Below the pieces are notes generated by a model that searched no databases, had not been told where the DNA came from, and worked only from the letters and a program-made list of their open reading frames with translations. Positions 15,998-24,664 of a stretch of 46,112 nt of DNA are shown here, piece by piece; within the stretch, counting starts at the first letter, position 1; each line of letters starts with the position of its first letter. The stretch lies in assembly GCA_017471185.1 (NCBI GenBank), contig JAFUVZ010000070.1:1-46112 (forward strand), given 5' to 3'. The position numbers and the translations under genes were made by a program. This stretch comes from Bacteroidaceae bacterium. Lineage in GTDB: Bacteria > Bacteroidota > Bacteroidia > Bacteroidales > Bacteroidaceae.

Positions 15998-18220
15998 TCA
16001 GAATCTCAGGATTACATGAGCCAGGGCATTGATGCCTGCCTGGGCGGCATAGCCAGCGTAGTTGTAGCGCACCTTCTTTCCGCCATCGGTATAATAGCCA
16101 CTGCCGGCATAGCCGTTGTTCTCATACTCTTCGTTGAATATATTATATATGGTGCAACCGATGGTGATGTCCTTCACGGCTTTCATGTGGAAGGTGTACG
16201 CCAAATGAAGGTTACTCACACAATAAGCGTCGAGCAGTGTTTCTGTGACATCGGCATTGGTCATGAACTGACGGCTGACATACTGAGTCTGCAAGGCTGC
16301 CTCAAAGCCCTTGTAGTTATAGCCAAAGCGATTGTTGAGAATGACGCTTGGAGAGAAGGCTATATGGGTGTCGCCATGATTGATGCGCCAAGCCTCATAG
16401 GTGTCATCGTCGTAGAGGGTTTCGGTAAAGTCCTTGATGCGGTTTCGGCTCAGAGTGGCGTTAGCGTCCCAGGTGAATCCCATTGGCAAGCGGATGCCAG
16501 CCATCAGTTCCACGCCCATGCGGTAGCTTCTGGGCATATTCACTGCCATCGCCTCGCCTATCTCATTAAGTTCACCTGTAAGTACCAGCTGGTCTTTGTA
16601 ATTCATGTAATAAAGATTGACACCACCGCTGAACCAAGAGCCCGTGTAGCTATAGCCTAACTCATAGTCGAGCAAGCGTTCAGCCTTGGGCAGGTCGAAA
16701 CTGTTGCCATCAGTATAGTTGTTGCGGGTAGGCTCCTTATGCGCCACAGCCACAGAACCATAGACACGGTGACGTGGGTTGAGCTCCCAAGAAAGGCCAG
16801 CCTTGGGGTTGAGGAAGTCGAAGTGCTCATTCACATCAAAAAACTGGTGGTTGTCGCCATCCATCTTGTCATTCGTGCCCTTGATTTTATAGTCGATGTG
16901 CCGATACTGCAGGTCAGCGTAAGCTGTCAAGCCGTTGAGGAAGGTATAACTTGCCTTGCCGTAGATATTGCCATCGTTCTTGGTGGCATTGTTGAAATAA
17001 TAATCACGGTCAGGGTTGGCATCACCACCAGATTGCTTCACCCAAAGCACCTTGCCGAAGTGGTCGCCATCGTAGCGGTTGAAGCCACCGCCCAGTGAAA
17101 CGTTCCATCCGCCTTGGGAATAGTTCAGCGAGAACACTCCGCCCAGGAACCAGTTATCCATAATCTTTTTACGAATCAGGTCACTTATCTTCACCGTCTC
17201 GCCATCCACCTCATAAGGCTTCATGCCATACTCCGCCAGTTTGCGGTCCATCTTATACTCCTGGTAGTAGCCGTCGCCTTTGGTGTAGTGGAGTCCCACA
17301 TTCAGCTTGACGGCATCAGAGAAGCTGTGGTTGAGCAGCAACTGCCAGTTCTTCTGTGTATAGTTGTCGGTCTGGTCTTTGTAATAATTCAAATGACCGT
17401 CTTCATCAACATACTCACCACATGAGTTATAGGTCCGTCCGTATTTCGCCATCTCCTCCTTCGAGGCATAGTTCCAGGCATGATAAGTGCGTTCCTCTCC
17501 GGCAAAGGTGATGAGCTTGATATTGGTATGCGCTCCATACCAGGCTCCCTGCAGGTAGTAGGAGTTGAGCTTCACGCTGGCACGGTCGATATAGCCGTCA
17601 GTTCCGATGTTGCTCAAACGGAGATCGAAAGCCCAATGGTTGTTGATGAGCCCAGTACCTGCGTTGAGCGTCTCTTTATGAGTGCCAAAAGAGCCTGCCG
17701 AGGCATTCAGCTCAGCGTAGGGCATGGTAGAGAGGCCCCCCGTCTGCATATTGATAGAGGCTCCGAAAGCACCTGCTCCGTTTGTACTGGTACCTACGCC
17801 ACGCTGTACCTGCACATCCTTCACGCTGGAAGCGAGGTCAGGCATATTCACCCAGAACACGGCATGGCTCTCTGCATCATTGACAGGAATGCCGTTGGCA
17901 GTAACATTGATACGTGTAGCGTCAGTGCCTCGCACCCGGATAGTTGTATATCCGATACCAGCTCCAGCATCACTGGTGGTGATGGCTCCAGGAGTCATCG
18001 ACAGCAGGTAAGGCAAGTCCTGTCCCAGATTGTTTTTCTTGATTTCTTCACGCGAGATATTGGTGAAAGCCACAGGCGTATTCTTGGAAGCCCGCGTAGC
18101 CATCACTTCCACTCCATCGAGCATCACCTCACGCAGCGAGTCTTGAGGCTCAGTCTGCGCAAACACAGCCGGCATGCCGCCGCAAAGCAGGCATACAGCC
18201 GTCATCAGTCTTTTCTTCAT
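15998..18220 (-). CDS. TonB-dependent outer-membrane receptor for thiamine (OMP-thi type)
   Basis: This 740-residue receptor has a signal peptide (MKKRLMTAVCLLCGGMPAVFA), then a plug domain beginning near VMATRASKNTPVAFTNISRE and containing TTIRVRGTDATRINVTANGIPVND and VQVQRGVGTSTNGAGAFGASI. A 22-strand-type barrel follows, ending with a C-terminal VILRF aromatic. It has no carboxypeptidase-like N-terminal domain, unlike SusC proteins. The frame extends to an ATG at 18247, but that would put nine residues before the signal peptide, so 18220 is the better start. It is the first gene after a TPP riboswitch and is followed within 3 bp by pnuT, so thiamine or TPP is the likely ligand. Confidence 0.9.
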   Translation of the reverse strand: MKKRLMTAVCLLCGGMPAVFAQTEPQDSLREVMLDGVEVMATRASKNTPVAFTNISREEIKKNNLGQDLPYLLSMTPGAITTSDAGAGIGYTTIRVRGTDATRINVTANGIPVNDAESHAVFWVNMPDLASSVKDVQVQRGVGTSTNGAGAFGASINMQTGGLSTMPYAELNASAGSFGTHKETLNAGTGLINNHWAFDLRLSNIGTDGYIDRASVKLNSYYLQGAWYGAHTNIKLITFAGEERTYHAWNYASKEEMAKYGRTYNSCGEYVDEDGHLNYYKDQTDNYTQKNWQLLLNHSFSDAVKLNVGLHYTKGDGYYQEYKMDRKLAEYGMKPYEVDGETVKISDLIRKKIMDNWFLGGVFSLNYSQGGWNVSLGGGFNRYDGDHFGKVLWVKQSGGDANPDRDYYFNNATKNDGNIYGKASYTFLNGLTAYADLQYRHIDYKIKGTNDKMDGDNHQFFDVNEHFDFLNPKAGLSWELNPRHRVYGSVAVAHKEPTRNNYTDGNSFDLPKAERLLDYELGYSYTGSWFSGGVNLYYMNYKDQLVLTGELNEIGEAMAVNMPRSYRMGVELMAGIRLPMGFTWDANATLSRNRIKDFTETLYDDDTYEAWRINHGDTHIAFSPSVILNNRFGYNYKGFEAALQTQYVSRQFMTNADVTETLLDAYCVSNLHLAYTFHMKAVKDITIGCTIYNIFNEEYENNGYAGSGYYTDGGKKVRYNYAGYAAQAGINALAHVILRF

Positions 18221-18252
18221 TGTATAGTTCCTTTTTAAGTTACACATAAAAA

Positions 18253-18280
18253 GGGGAAATCCATTGTCTTTCTTATTCCC
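18253..18280 (-). terminator. Possible attenuator hairpin after the TPP aptamer
   Basis: On the minus strand GGGAAT and ATTTCCC can pair across about 15 bases, followed by CTTTTTAT. The first arm overlaps the 3' end of the TPP aptamer (the conserved GGGAA), so ligand-dependent alternative folding is possible. The stem is short and the call is tentative. Confidence 0.35.
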
Positions 18281-18348
18281 TACGTCGGCATTACCCGCAT
18301 CAGGTCAATGGGTATGATCTCAGCCCGTCATATTAAGGCACCCCTAAA
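18272..18348 (-). promoter_or_regulatory. TPP riboswitch (THI element)
   Basis: On the minus strand the element reads GGGGTGCC, then GGGCTGAGAT, then ACCC, GACCTGATGCGGGTAATGCC and GTAGGGAA. This is the conserved order of the thiamine pyrophosphate aptamer. It lies about 50 bp upstream of the TonB receptor start and just downstream of a perfect -7 element, so it is in the 5' leader of the thiamine operon. In this class, bound TPP shuts down expression. Confidence 0.97.
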
Positions 18349-18359
18349 CGAAATCGGTG

Positions 18360-18367
18360 CAAAGATA
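18360..18367 (-). promoter_or_regulatory. -7 element (TATCTTTG) of the thiamine operon
   Basis: This is an exact TAnnTTTG match on the minus strand, directly upstream of the TPP aptamer, so the riboswitch would begin only a few bases into the transcript. Confidence 0.7.
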
Positions 18368-18388
18368 GGCATTTTTTTAGATTTTCAC

Positions 18389-18396
18389 TATCTTTG
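18389..18396 (+). promoter_or_regulatory. -7 element (TATCTTTG) of the MscS gene
   Basis: This is an exact TAnnTTTG match 27 bp upstream of the ATG at 18424. It also contains a TTG in frame with mscS, which should not be taken as the start. Confidence 0.65.
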
Positions 18397-18423
18397 CAGC
18401 ATAAAAACAAAACTATTCTACTT

Positions 18424-19233
18424 ATGAACCAAATTGAAACAGCACTAACGAATGTGATAACATGGTGTGTGAACGCCGGATGGAACATCATCGGAGCCAT
18501 CCTCATCTATATTGTGGGCCACTATCTGATCAAGGTGGCTATGCGGTTGACAAGCAATATTCTGGAGAAGCGGAAGGTGGAGACAAGCGTGAAGACCTTC
18601 CTGCTGAGCTTCGTGAATATCACACTGACCATACTGCTCATCATTGCCATAGCAGGCCGCCTGGGCGTGGAAACCACCTCCTTCGCCGCTTTGCTGGCTT
18701 CGGCAGGCGTAGCGATAGGCATGGCGATGAGCGGCAACCTGAACAACCTGGCTGGGGGCATCATTATCTTACTGCTGAAACCTTTCAAGGCAGGCGATTT
18801 CATTGAAGCGCAAGGCATGGCTGGCACGGTGAAAGCGATTCAAATCTTCCACACCATCATTACTACGCCTGACAATAAGGAAATATTCATCCCCAACGGG
18901 GCATTGAGCAACGGAAACATCATCAATTATAATGTAAACCCTACCCGCAGACTGGAATGGACGATTGGAGTGGAGTATGACGAGGACTATGAGAAAGTGG
19001 AAGCTGTAATCAGAAGGCTGATAGACGAGGATGCCCGCATACTGCAGGACCCTGCTCCTTTTGTGGCGTTGAAAGAACTGGCTGACAGCAGTGTGAACAT
19101 CGTGATCCGTTGCTGGGTGAAAGGGGATGATTACTGGAACGTGAACTTCGACATGAACCGCAAGATCTACACCACCTTCAACAAGGAGGGCATCAGCTTC
19201 CCGTTCCCACAACTGACGGTTCACCAAGAATAA
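18424..19233 (+). CDS. mscS: MscS-family small-conductance mechanosensitive channel
   Basis: This 269-residue protein has three N-terminal transmembrane helices and the MscS core. The pore-lining TM3 reads FAALLASAGVAIGMAMSGNLNNLAGG, followed by the beta domain with GDFIEAQGMAGTVKAI, HTIITTPDNKEIFIPNG and a C-terminal alpha/beta region. The length and layout match E. coli MscS. It forms a heptameric channel that opens under membrane tension on hypo-osmotic shock. The frame can be opened back to a TTG at 18394, but that lies in the promoter. A small membrane-protein gene follows after 30 bp and may be cotranscribed. Confidence 0.93.
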   Translation: MNQIETALTNVITWCVNAGWNIIGAILIYIVGHYLIKVAMRLTSNILEKRKVETSVKTFLLSFVNITLTILLIIAIAGRLGVETTSFAALLASAGVAIGMAMSGNLNNLAGGIIILLLKPFKAGDFIEAQGMAGTVKAIQIFHTIITTPDNKEIFIPNGALSNGNIINYNVNPTRRLEWTIGVEYDEDYEKVEAVIRRLIDEDARILQDPAPFVALKELADSSVNIVIRCWVKGDDYWNVNFDMNRKIYTTFNKEGISFPFPQLTVHQE

Positions 19234-19263
19234 GACAATAGTAATACATAAAAACTGACTGGC

Positions 19264-19665
19264 ATGATTGGATATAATACAGACCATCTGAAGACGAACA
19301 AGCAGTTTATGCTGGGCAACGGTCTCCTGGCTTTCGCTGTGTTTATCATCGTAGCCCTTTTCTTCTACCTAAGTTTCCGTGAGCAGGGCAAAAAGGAGGA
19401 ACATCATTATCTGGAATCTTACGCCATCTCACTGGTGAAGGGTTTCATAGGGGAGGATATCCAGGTATTGGTGAACGACAGCGTGATTTACAATGCGCCT
19501 GTGAAGGAGGAACCTCTGACTTTTAGTTTAACACGATTCGCAGAAAGCAGCTCTGTCATCATTGTGGATAACGCCACGGAGCAGATGGCGGTGTTTGAGC
19601 TAAGCGAGCAGGGTGGCGTGTATAACTTCGAGCGCGAAGAGGGAGAGGTTTCCTTGAAGGAATAG
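19264..19665 (+). CDS. Small single-pass membrane protein of unknown function
   Basis: This 133-residue protein has one hydrophobic helix at about residues 16-38 (FMLGNGLLAFAVFIIVALFF) followed by a soluble domain of about 90 residues rich in beta-forming and acidic residues (DIQVLVNDSVIYNAP, SSVIIVDNATEQMAVFEL). No family is recognised. Codon use and length look like a real gene, and it starts 30 bp after the mscS stop on the same strand, so the two probably share a transcript. A hairpin at 19741-19763 would end it. Confidence 0.65.
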   Translation: MIGYNTDHLKTNKQFMLGNGLLAFAVFIIVALFFYLSFREQGKKEEHHYLESYAISLVKGFIGEDIQVLVNDSVIYNAPVKEEPLTFSLTRFAESSSVIIVDNATEQMAVFELSEQGGVYNFEREEGEVSLKE

Positions 19666-19740
19666 TTCATCCTTCCGGCTTGGCAGGCGACTTTCTTCCA
19701 TAAAAAGGGGAAAAGTTTGGGATATTTTACCATAAACAAC

Positions 19741-19763
19741 AATCCCCCTATATAAGGGGGATT
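19741..19763. terminator. Terminator between the small membrane protein gene and tRNA-Leu
   Basis: AATCCCCCT and AGGGGGATT form a perfect 9-bp stem with a 5-base loop. It lies 9 bp beyond the tRNA 3' end on the minus strand and 76 bp beyond the plus-strand gene, so it could serve both. Confidence 0.65.
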
Positions 19764-19771
19764 TAGATTTG

Positions 19772-19853
19772 TGCGGGTAAAAGGACTCGAACCTTCACGG
19801 ATTTCTCCACCAGATCCTAAGTCTGGCGCGGCTGCCAATTACGCCATACCCGC
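19772..19853 (-). tRNA. tRNA-Leu, anticodon TAG
   Basis: On the minus strand, acceptor arms GCGGGTA and TACCCGC pair fully. The anticodon stem-loop is CCAGA-CTTAGGA-TCTGG with TAG in the loop. There is a long variable arm, as in class II tRNAs, and a GGTTCGAGTCC T-arm. The discriminator base is A, and CCA is not encoded. It reads leucine CUA and related codons. Confidence 0.95.
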
Positions 19854-19912
19854 AGCATGATTGTTTAAACGCGTTGCAAAAATAACGCTTCTTGCGTGGA
19901 TTTGCAAATTTC

Positions 19913-20914
19913 TTATGGTTTTTTATTCAAATAAACCCTTGCGGCTTCAATAATAGTATCAATGCCTTGCGCCTGGTCTTCAGCTGAAAGAGCCACGACG
20001 ATATCTGGTTCGATGCCAAACTCTATCTGATTCATCTCTGCATCATAGGTGGGGCATGCACTGAAACGGACTCCCCATCCGTTGGGCAGCTCTGAGGTAA
20101 ACGGCATGCCTGAGCCTCCACCCGTTTGGTCACCCATGATGGTTACCTTTGGCATGTAGCGCATGGAGTTGACGAAATCATTGGTGGCACTGTAGCTATG
20201 ACGATTAGCTAACACCACCACGGGCTTCTGCCATCTCACCCCGTCAGACGGCTCCACATAGATAGGCTCTGGCGTAGAGAAATCGCTATGCCCTTTACCT
20301 GTCTTGTGACACATATAGCCCACAAGCACCTTGTCATTGGTGAACCGACCTGCAAAACGGCTGGCGTTAGTCAGTTCGCCACCTCCGTTGTTACGCACAT
20401 CAATGATGATTCCGTTGCAGATATCCAGGTATCGGAACATCTCGCTCAGCACACTGTTGCCAATGCCGGCAGAAAAGCTGGTATAAGACACATAGCCGAT
20501 GTTGTCCTCAAGGATGCAATACCGCAAACCGCCTCCGATGCGATAATCATGACCGAGATAATTCTCAACCAGTTCCTCGCTATAGTTACGAGGATAATCC
20601 TCAAACCAGTTCCAGTAGCGAGCCGTATTGTGGTAGGCATAGAGGTTAACATGACCGTCTTTCAGCTCAGCCAGCATATTTCCCAAGATCTGGAACAACT
20701 TGTCATTACTCAAGCCTGGAGTGACATAAGTCTCATACTGGGCACGAACCGCATTCCAGTTCACTTGCTTGTAATCCAAGAAACAATAATGCTCGTCGAT
20801 GATGCGCCACAGAGCCTCGAAATTACCTCGAGGACTATTGTCGAACTCATCCTCCCGCACACAACCTGTGAGTAGCACGAACAGGGACAATATGAAGAGT
20901 ATATTTTTTTTCAT
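19913..20914 (-). CDS. S41-family (tail-specific type) peptidase, lipoprotein
   Basis: This 333-residue protein has a signal peptide with lipobox LLTGC (Cys18). An N-terminal helical region (NFEALWRIIDEHYCFLDYKQVNWN) is followed by the S41 serine-peptidase core, with GYVSYTSFS near 140, VRNNGGGE near 173-180, and LANRHSYSATNDFVNS where Ser242 is the likely nucleophile. No PDZ domain is apparent, as in several Bacteroidetes S41 lipoproteins. Substrate is unknown. The gene starts inside the stop of the DUF3316 gene (4-bp ATGA overlap), so the two are translationally coupled and probably act together at the envelope. Confidence 0.87.
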   Translation of the reverse strand: MKKNILFILSLFVLLTGCVREDEFDNSPRGNFEALWRIIDEHYCFLDYKQVNWNAVRAQYETYVTPGLSNDKLFQILGNMLAELKDGHVNLYAYHNTARYWNWFEDYPRNYSEELVENYLGHDYRIGGGLRYCILEDNIGYVSYTSFSAGIGNSVLSEMFRYLDICNGIIIDVRNNGGGELTNASRFAGRFTNDKVLVGYMCHKTGKGHSDFSTPEPIYVEPSDGVRWQKPVVVLANRHSYSATNDFVNSMRYMPKVTIMGDQTGGGSGMPFTSELPNGWGVRFSACPTYDAEMNQIEFGIEPDIVVALSAEDQAQGIDTIIEAARVYLNKKP

Positions 20915-21765
20915 AGTTTCTGAAATCTTTTCACCAGGCCAATCATGAAGATATGGCTGTAGGTATGCGACTTGATTTGATTGACCTTAGCCTGTTGGAT
21001 ATCCCACACATAAGCCAGGCGAAGGGTAATCTTGCCAATGGGATAGTCGGCTGAGAGCATCTGGCGCAAGGAAGGATTACTGAATGGCGTGACGGGCTTA
21101 ACGGTACCCCCTCGCTCTCCCAGAGAGAAAATCTCATAGTAAGACTGTCCGTAGTGGGGCATGAACATCAGTCCCAACAAAGGCAGACTGGCTTGGTATC
21201 TAAGGTTCAGCGGACGCCCCTTGACCTGAAGGTTCCAAAGAGCCATAGCCGAAGCATCTACTGACGCATAAGCCCTGAGTGAGGCAGGGTTGTTGCCATT
21301 ACGCATGTTGTACGTAAACCCTCCGTTGAGGTCAACAGCCCCACCAGCTAAGAGAGTGAAATTGTGCGTCAAAGGCTGGCGGTAGTACCATCCGTAGTTC
21401 CAGTTAGCCAGTGCCGTAGCCGTTTTATTGTTTTCAGCGCGGTTGTCGGTATAGCCGAAGTTACCCTGGAAATAGGTCTGCTGCCATATCTTGCCCCCCA
21501 TCAGCTTGGTCTGATGCAAGGTCTCTCGCGAGAAGCGAAACTCCCATCCCTTATATATCTCAGGAGACAGATAGGTGTCTTGCAGCGAGGTGAAGCCCAA
21601 GCCAAACATCGTGGCACGAACGTATTCCTTATGCTGAGGCCCGATGGCAGAAGGTTGGGCCTCAGACGAGAAAGCATTGGTCTCTGAGTCAGGAACCTGC
21701 TGAGCATGAACCAGCAAGCAGGCTGCCATGCCTATAATAGTCAATATGAAATATCTATTCTTCAA
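20911..21765 (-). CDS. DUF3316 secreted protein
   Basis: This protein of about 284 residues has a signal peptide (KNRYFILTIIGMAACLLVHAQ) and a beta-rich body with alternating aromatic strands. It ends SHTYSHIFMIGLVKRFQ, which looks like an outer-membrane or periplasmic beta-barrel-like protein; I recognise it as DUF3316. The likely start is TTG at 21765, because no in-frame ATG precedes it and the next methionine would cut the signal peptide in half. The gene lies 79 bp after parC and overlaps the S41 gene by 4 bp. Confidence 0.72.
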   Translation of the reverse strand: MKNRYFILTIIGMAACLLVHAQQVPDSETNAFSSEAQPSAIGPQHKEYVRATMFGLGFTSLQDTYLSPEIYKGWEFRFSRETLHQTKLMGGKIWQQTYFQGNFGYTDNRAENNKTATALANWNYGWYYRQPLTHNFTLLAGGAVDLNGGFTYNMRNGNNPASLRAYASVDASAMALWNLQVKGRPLNLRYQASLPLLGLMFMPHYGQSYYEIFSLGERGGTVKPVTPFSNPSLRQMLSADYPIGKITLRLAYVWDIQQAKVNQIKSHTYSHIFMIGLVKRFQKL

Positions 21766-21844
21766 TTTTATGCTTTATATCAATTCTGTCGCGTCTCAGC
21801 ATAGCCCAAGCGAGCTTTGGCTCTTCTCTCATTGCTCCAGATAG

Positions 21845-24523
21845 TCAATCTTCAAAAAGTTTCATCTGTCCCGTCAGTTCATCCAGAATGTCGCCATTAC
21901 TCTTGTCCTTATCAGGGTCAAGGTCTTCAGGCTGATCCGCTGGTTGAGTAGCCTCAACAGGAGGTTCTGGGAAACGGGTGGGCTCTAGCTCCGTCACACT
22001 TTTGATGGCAAAAGTGGTCAGGCGTTTGCCTTTCGCCTTGAATCCCTTGACAGCAATAAACTCATCGGCATCTATCTCTATCTTACCTCTGAACTCATCA
22101 CCTCCACCAAACGCCACCTTGAAACGGGCATAATACTGGTCGGTGAGCAGGATTAAGCGATTGGCCGGGTTCTCACCCAGGTAGTTCTGCTTGCGGTTGC
22201 TCGCCTCAAAGCTGAAACGCTTCACATACGGATAGCCTTTCTGTGACTCGTCATAAAGCACGGCCGTCCATATCTTATGAGGATCGTATTTCTCTATCAG
22301 CTTGATGTTGTCTTCATAATGGTTATTAGTATCGAAATCGGTGGTATAGAAATCACCGTTGTCGAGCACCACCAGAATCAGGTCATCATTCTGGAACTCT
22401 CCAAGACTGATGCCGTGTCCATCATAGTTAAGCCGCTTCACATCATCATCGAACCATACCTCACGCCCTCCCAAGGTAGAGCCACCATGTGCCTTGAGAG
22501 TGATGCGATGGATGCTGAATTTGGTGAGAATATTACCCATAGCTTGGCGTCCCTTGATGAGGATATTGCTGAAATCCTGGTCGAGCGTCAGGTTCTTCAC
22601 CCTTTGGTTTGGCTTCAATGTCACCTTAATAATCTCAGCCTCACCATTCGGATTGGCAGAAAAGTAAAGCATGCGTGAGCCCTCCTTTCCCTGGGTAACG
22701 GTATATTCGCGATCGTGCACCACAGCCGTCACGGCAAATCGCTTCATATAGTTCCATCCGTCTTTGCCGTCGCGATATACCACATTGTATATGGTACGCT
22801 TATCGTTCTTCTTGAAAATGCTGATGTAATAAATGTCCTTACCTACGAACTTCTTATCGGTGATTGAGGTTACTATATAGCGTCCGTCACGGAAGAATAT
22901 AATCACATCATCAAGGTTAGAGCAGTTGCACACTAACTCTTCCTTCTTCATCTGAGCTCCATAGCCTATGAAACCTTCGTCACGGTTCACATATAGCTTC
23001 TCTGTGGCCTCAATCACACGGGCAGAATCGATCACGTCGAAGTTTCTAACCTCCGTGCGGCGAGGGAACTGTTTGCCATACTTATTCTTCAGCTTGCGGA
23101 ACCAGTCGGCAGTATATTCCACCAGATTAGCCAGCAAGCGGTCAATCTCCTCTATGTCGCCTTTCATTTTGGCGATGGCTTCCTCAGCCTTGTCGGAGTT
23201 GAATTTCAGGATTCGTCCCATCTTGATTTCGAGCAACTTCAGGATATCCTCCTTGGTCACCTCACGAATCATAAAAGGATAGAATGGCGTCAGCCTGTCG
23301 TCAATATGCTCGCAAGCTACATCGATGCTCTTCGCCTCCTCAAATTCACGATCCTTATAGATTCGCTCCTCTATGAAGATCTTTTCAAGAGAAGAGAAAT
23401 GCAGCTGTTCCAGAATCTCGTTCTTGCGGATCTCCAGCTCCCGTTTCAGCAATTCCTTGGTATTATCTACCGAACGACGGAGCACATCACTCACGGTGAG
23501 GAACTGAGGTTTCTTATCGTCAATCACGCAGCAGTTGGGTGAAATGCTGATTTCGCAATCGGTGAAAGCATAGAGAGCGTCTATGGTCTTGTCTGACGAT
23601 ACTCCACTCTGCAAGTGTACCAGAATCTCTACATTGGCAGAGGTCAGGTCTTCCACCTGCTTGATCTTAATCTTTCCTTTCTCACTCGCCTTCACGATGG
23701 AGTCGCACAGGCTGGCCACAGTCTTGCCGTAAGGCAGCTCGCGGATAGCCAGCGTATGGTTATTCACCTTTTCTATTTTAGCACGAACCCTGACGCTGCC
23801 TCCTCGCTCGCCATCGTTGTATTTAAACACCTCGATGGCGCCACCTGTCTGGAAATCCGGATACAACTTGAAGTCCTCACCATACAGGTAGTTTACAGCA
23901 GCATCACATATCTCGTTGAAATTATGAGGCAGAATCTTAGATGACAGACCCACAGCAATACCTTCCACACCTTGTGCCAACAATAGAGGGAACTTCACAG
24001 GCAGGTTGACTGGCTCTTCATTTCTTCCATCGTAGGAGAACTGCCATTCCGTGGTCTTTGGGTTAAACACTACCTCCTTGGCAAAACCCGTCAGCCGGGC
24101 CTCGATATATCGGGGAGCAGCCGCTCCGTCGCCAGTCAGGATATTGCCCCAGTTACCCTGGGTGTCAATCAGCATCTCCTTCTGTCCCAGCTGCACCAGT
24201 GCGTCGCCAATGGAAGCATCACCATGTGGATGAAATTTCATGGTCTCACCTACGATATTGGCCACCTTGTTATACCTGCCGTCTTCCATGCGCCACATCG
24301 TGTGCAGGATGCGCCGCTGCACAGGCTTCAATCCGTCGATAATATGGGGCACAGCTCGCTCCAGGATCACATAAGACGCATAATCCAGGAACCAGTTCTC
24401 ATACATACCGCTCAACTGATGCCTAGCATTGACATCATGGGTATCGGTTGGCTTGTAGTCAGAATGACCGGTTGCTTCGTCAGAAGCGAAGTCATCTATA
24501 GGCTTATCAGTGTCTTTACTCAT
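21845..24523 (-). CDS. parC: DNA topoisomerase IV subunit A (GyrA/ParC family)
   Basis: This 892-residue type IIA topoisomerase breakage subunit has PVQRRILHTMWRM near 68, HPHGDASIGDAL at 98-109 and the catalytic tyrosine in AAPRYIEARLT (Tyr139). A C-terminal beta-pinwheel domain with degenerate repeats follows, then an acidic tail. It decatenates replicated chromosomes together with ParE, which is not in the window. At the position matching Ser83 of E. coli GyrA there is alanine (Ala103), with aspartate at the Asp87 equivalent (Asp107). The ATG at 24523 is preceded by a perfect -7 element at 24576-24583. Confidence 0.9.
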   Translation of the reverse strand: MSKDTDKPIDDFASDEATGHSDYKPTDTHDVNARHQLSGMYENWFLDYASYVILERAVPHIIDGLKPVQRRILHTMWRMEDGRYNKVANIVGETMKFHPHGDASIGDALVQLGQKEMLIDTQGNWGNILTGDGAAAPRYIEARLTGFAKEVVFNPKTTEWQFSYDGRNEEPVNLPVKFPLLLAQGVEGIAVGLSSKILPHNFNEICDAAVNYLYGEDFKLYPDFQTGGAIEVFKYNDGERGGSVRVRAKIEKVNNHTLAIRELPYGKTVASLCDSIVKASEKGKIKIKQVEDLTSANVEILVHLQSGVSSDKTIDALYAFTDCEISISPNCCVIDDKKPQFLTVSDVLRRSVDNTKELLKRELEIRKNEILEQLHFSSLEKIFIEERIYKDREFEEAKSIDVACEHIDDRLTPFYPFMIREVTKEDILKLLEIKMGRILKFNSDKAEEAIAKMKGDIEEIDRLLANLVEYTADWFRKLKNKYGKQFPRRTEVRNFDVIDSARVIEATEKLYVNRDEGFIGYGAQMKKEELVCNCSNLDDVIIFFRDGRYIVTSITDKKFVGKDIYYISIFKKNDKRTIYNVVYRDGKDGWNYMKRFAVTAVVHDREYTVTQGKEGSRMLYFSANPNGEAEIIKVTLKPNQRVKNLTLDQDFSNILIKGRQAMGNILTKFSIHRITLKAHGGSTLGGREVWFDDDVKRLNYDGHGISLGEFQNDDLILVVLDNGDFYTTDFDTNNHYEDNIKLIEKYDPHKIWTAVLYDESQKGYPYVKRFSFEASNRKQNYLGENPANRLILLTDQYYARFKVAFGGGDEFRGKIEIDADEFIAVKGFKAKGKRLTTFAIKSVTELEPTRFPEPPVEATQPADQPEDLDPDKDKSNGDILDELTGQMKLFED

Positions 24524-24575
24524 AAAAAAAGGTCAAAAAAGGGCGATTTTAGCATCGCAATTCATCATCTTTGTG

Positions 24576-24583
24576 CAAATATA
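24576..24583 (-). promoter_or_regulatory. -7 element (TATATTTG) of parC
   Basis: This is an exact TAnnTTTG match on the minus strand, 53 bp upstream of the parC ATG. Confidence 0.55.
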
Positions 24584-24617
24584 CGATTTTTTATAAAAAT
24601 TTTTAAGATGAAACCAC

Positions 24618-24625
24618 TATCTTTG
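24618..24625 (+). promoter_or_regulatory. -7 element (TATCTTTG) of glyS
   Basis: This is an exact TAnnTTTG match 39 bp upstream of the glyS ATG, divergent from the parC promoter. Confidence 0.6.
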
Positions 24626-24664
24626 TGGCAATTTTATGAATAAAATGTAAAAAACGGAAAATAT

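Larger units (their letters stand above)
18359..18397. repeat. 10-bp inverted repeat made by two divergent -7 elements
   Basis: GCAAAGATAG at 18359-18368 and CTATCTTTGC at 18388-18397 are perfect reverse complements. Each contains a TATCTTTG element for one direction, giving a symmetric divergent promoter. Confidence 0.75.

Noticed and set aside
15743-16660. 305-codon open frame antisense to the TonB receptor and pnuT
   Set aside because: It crosses two real genes on the other strand and has no family pattern.
18394-18423. TTG start for the MscS gene
   Set aside because: The codon is part of a perfect -7 element, so it is not transcribed.
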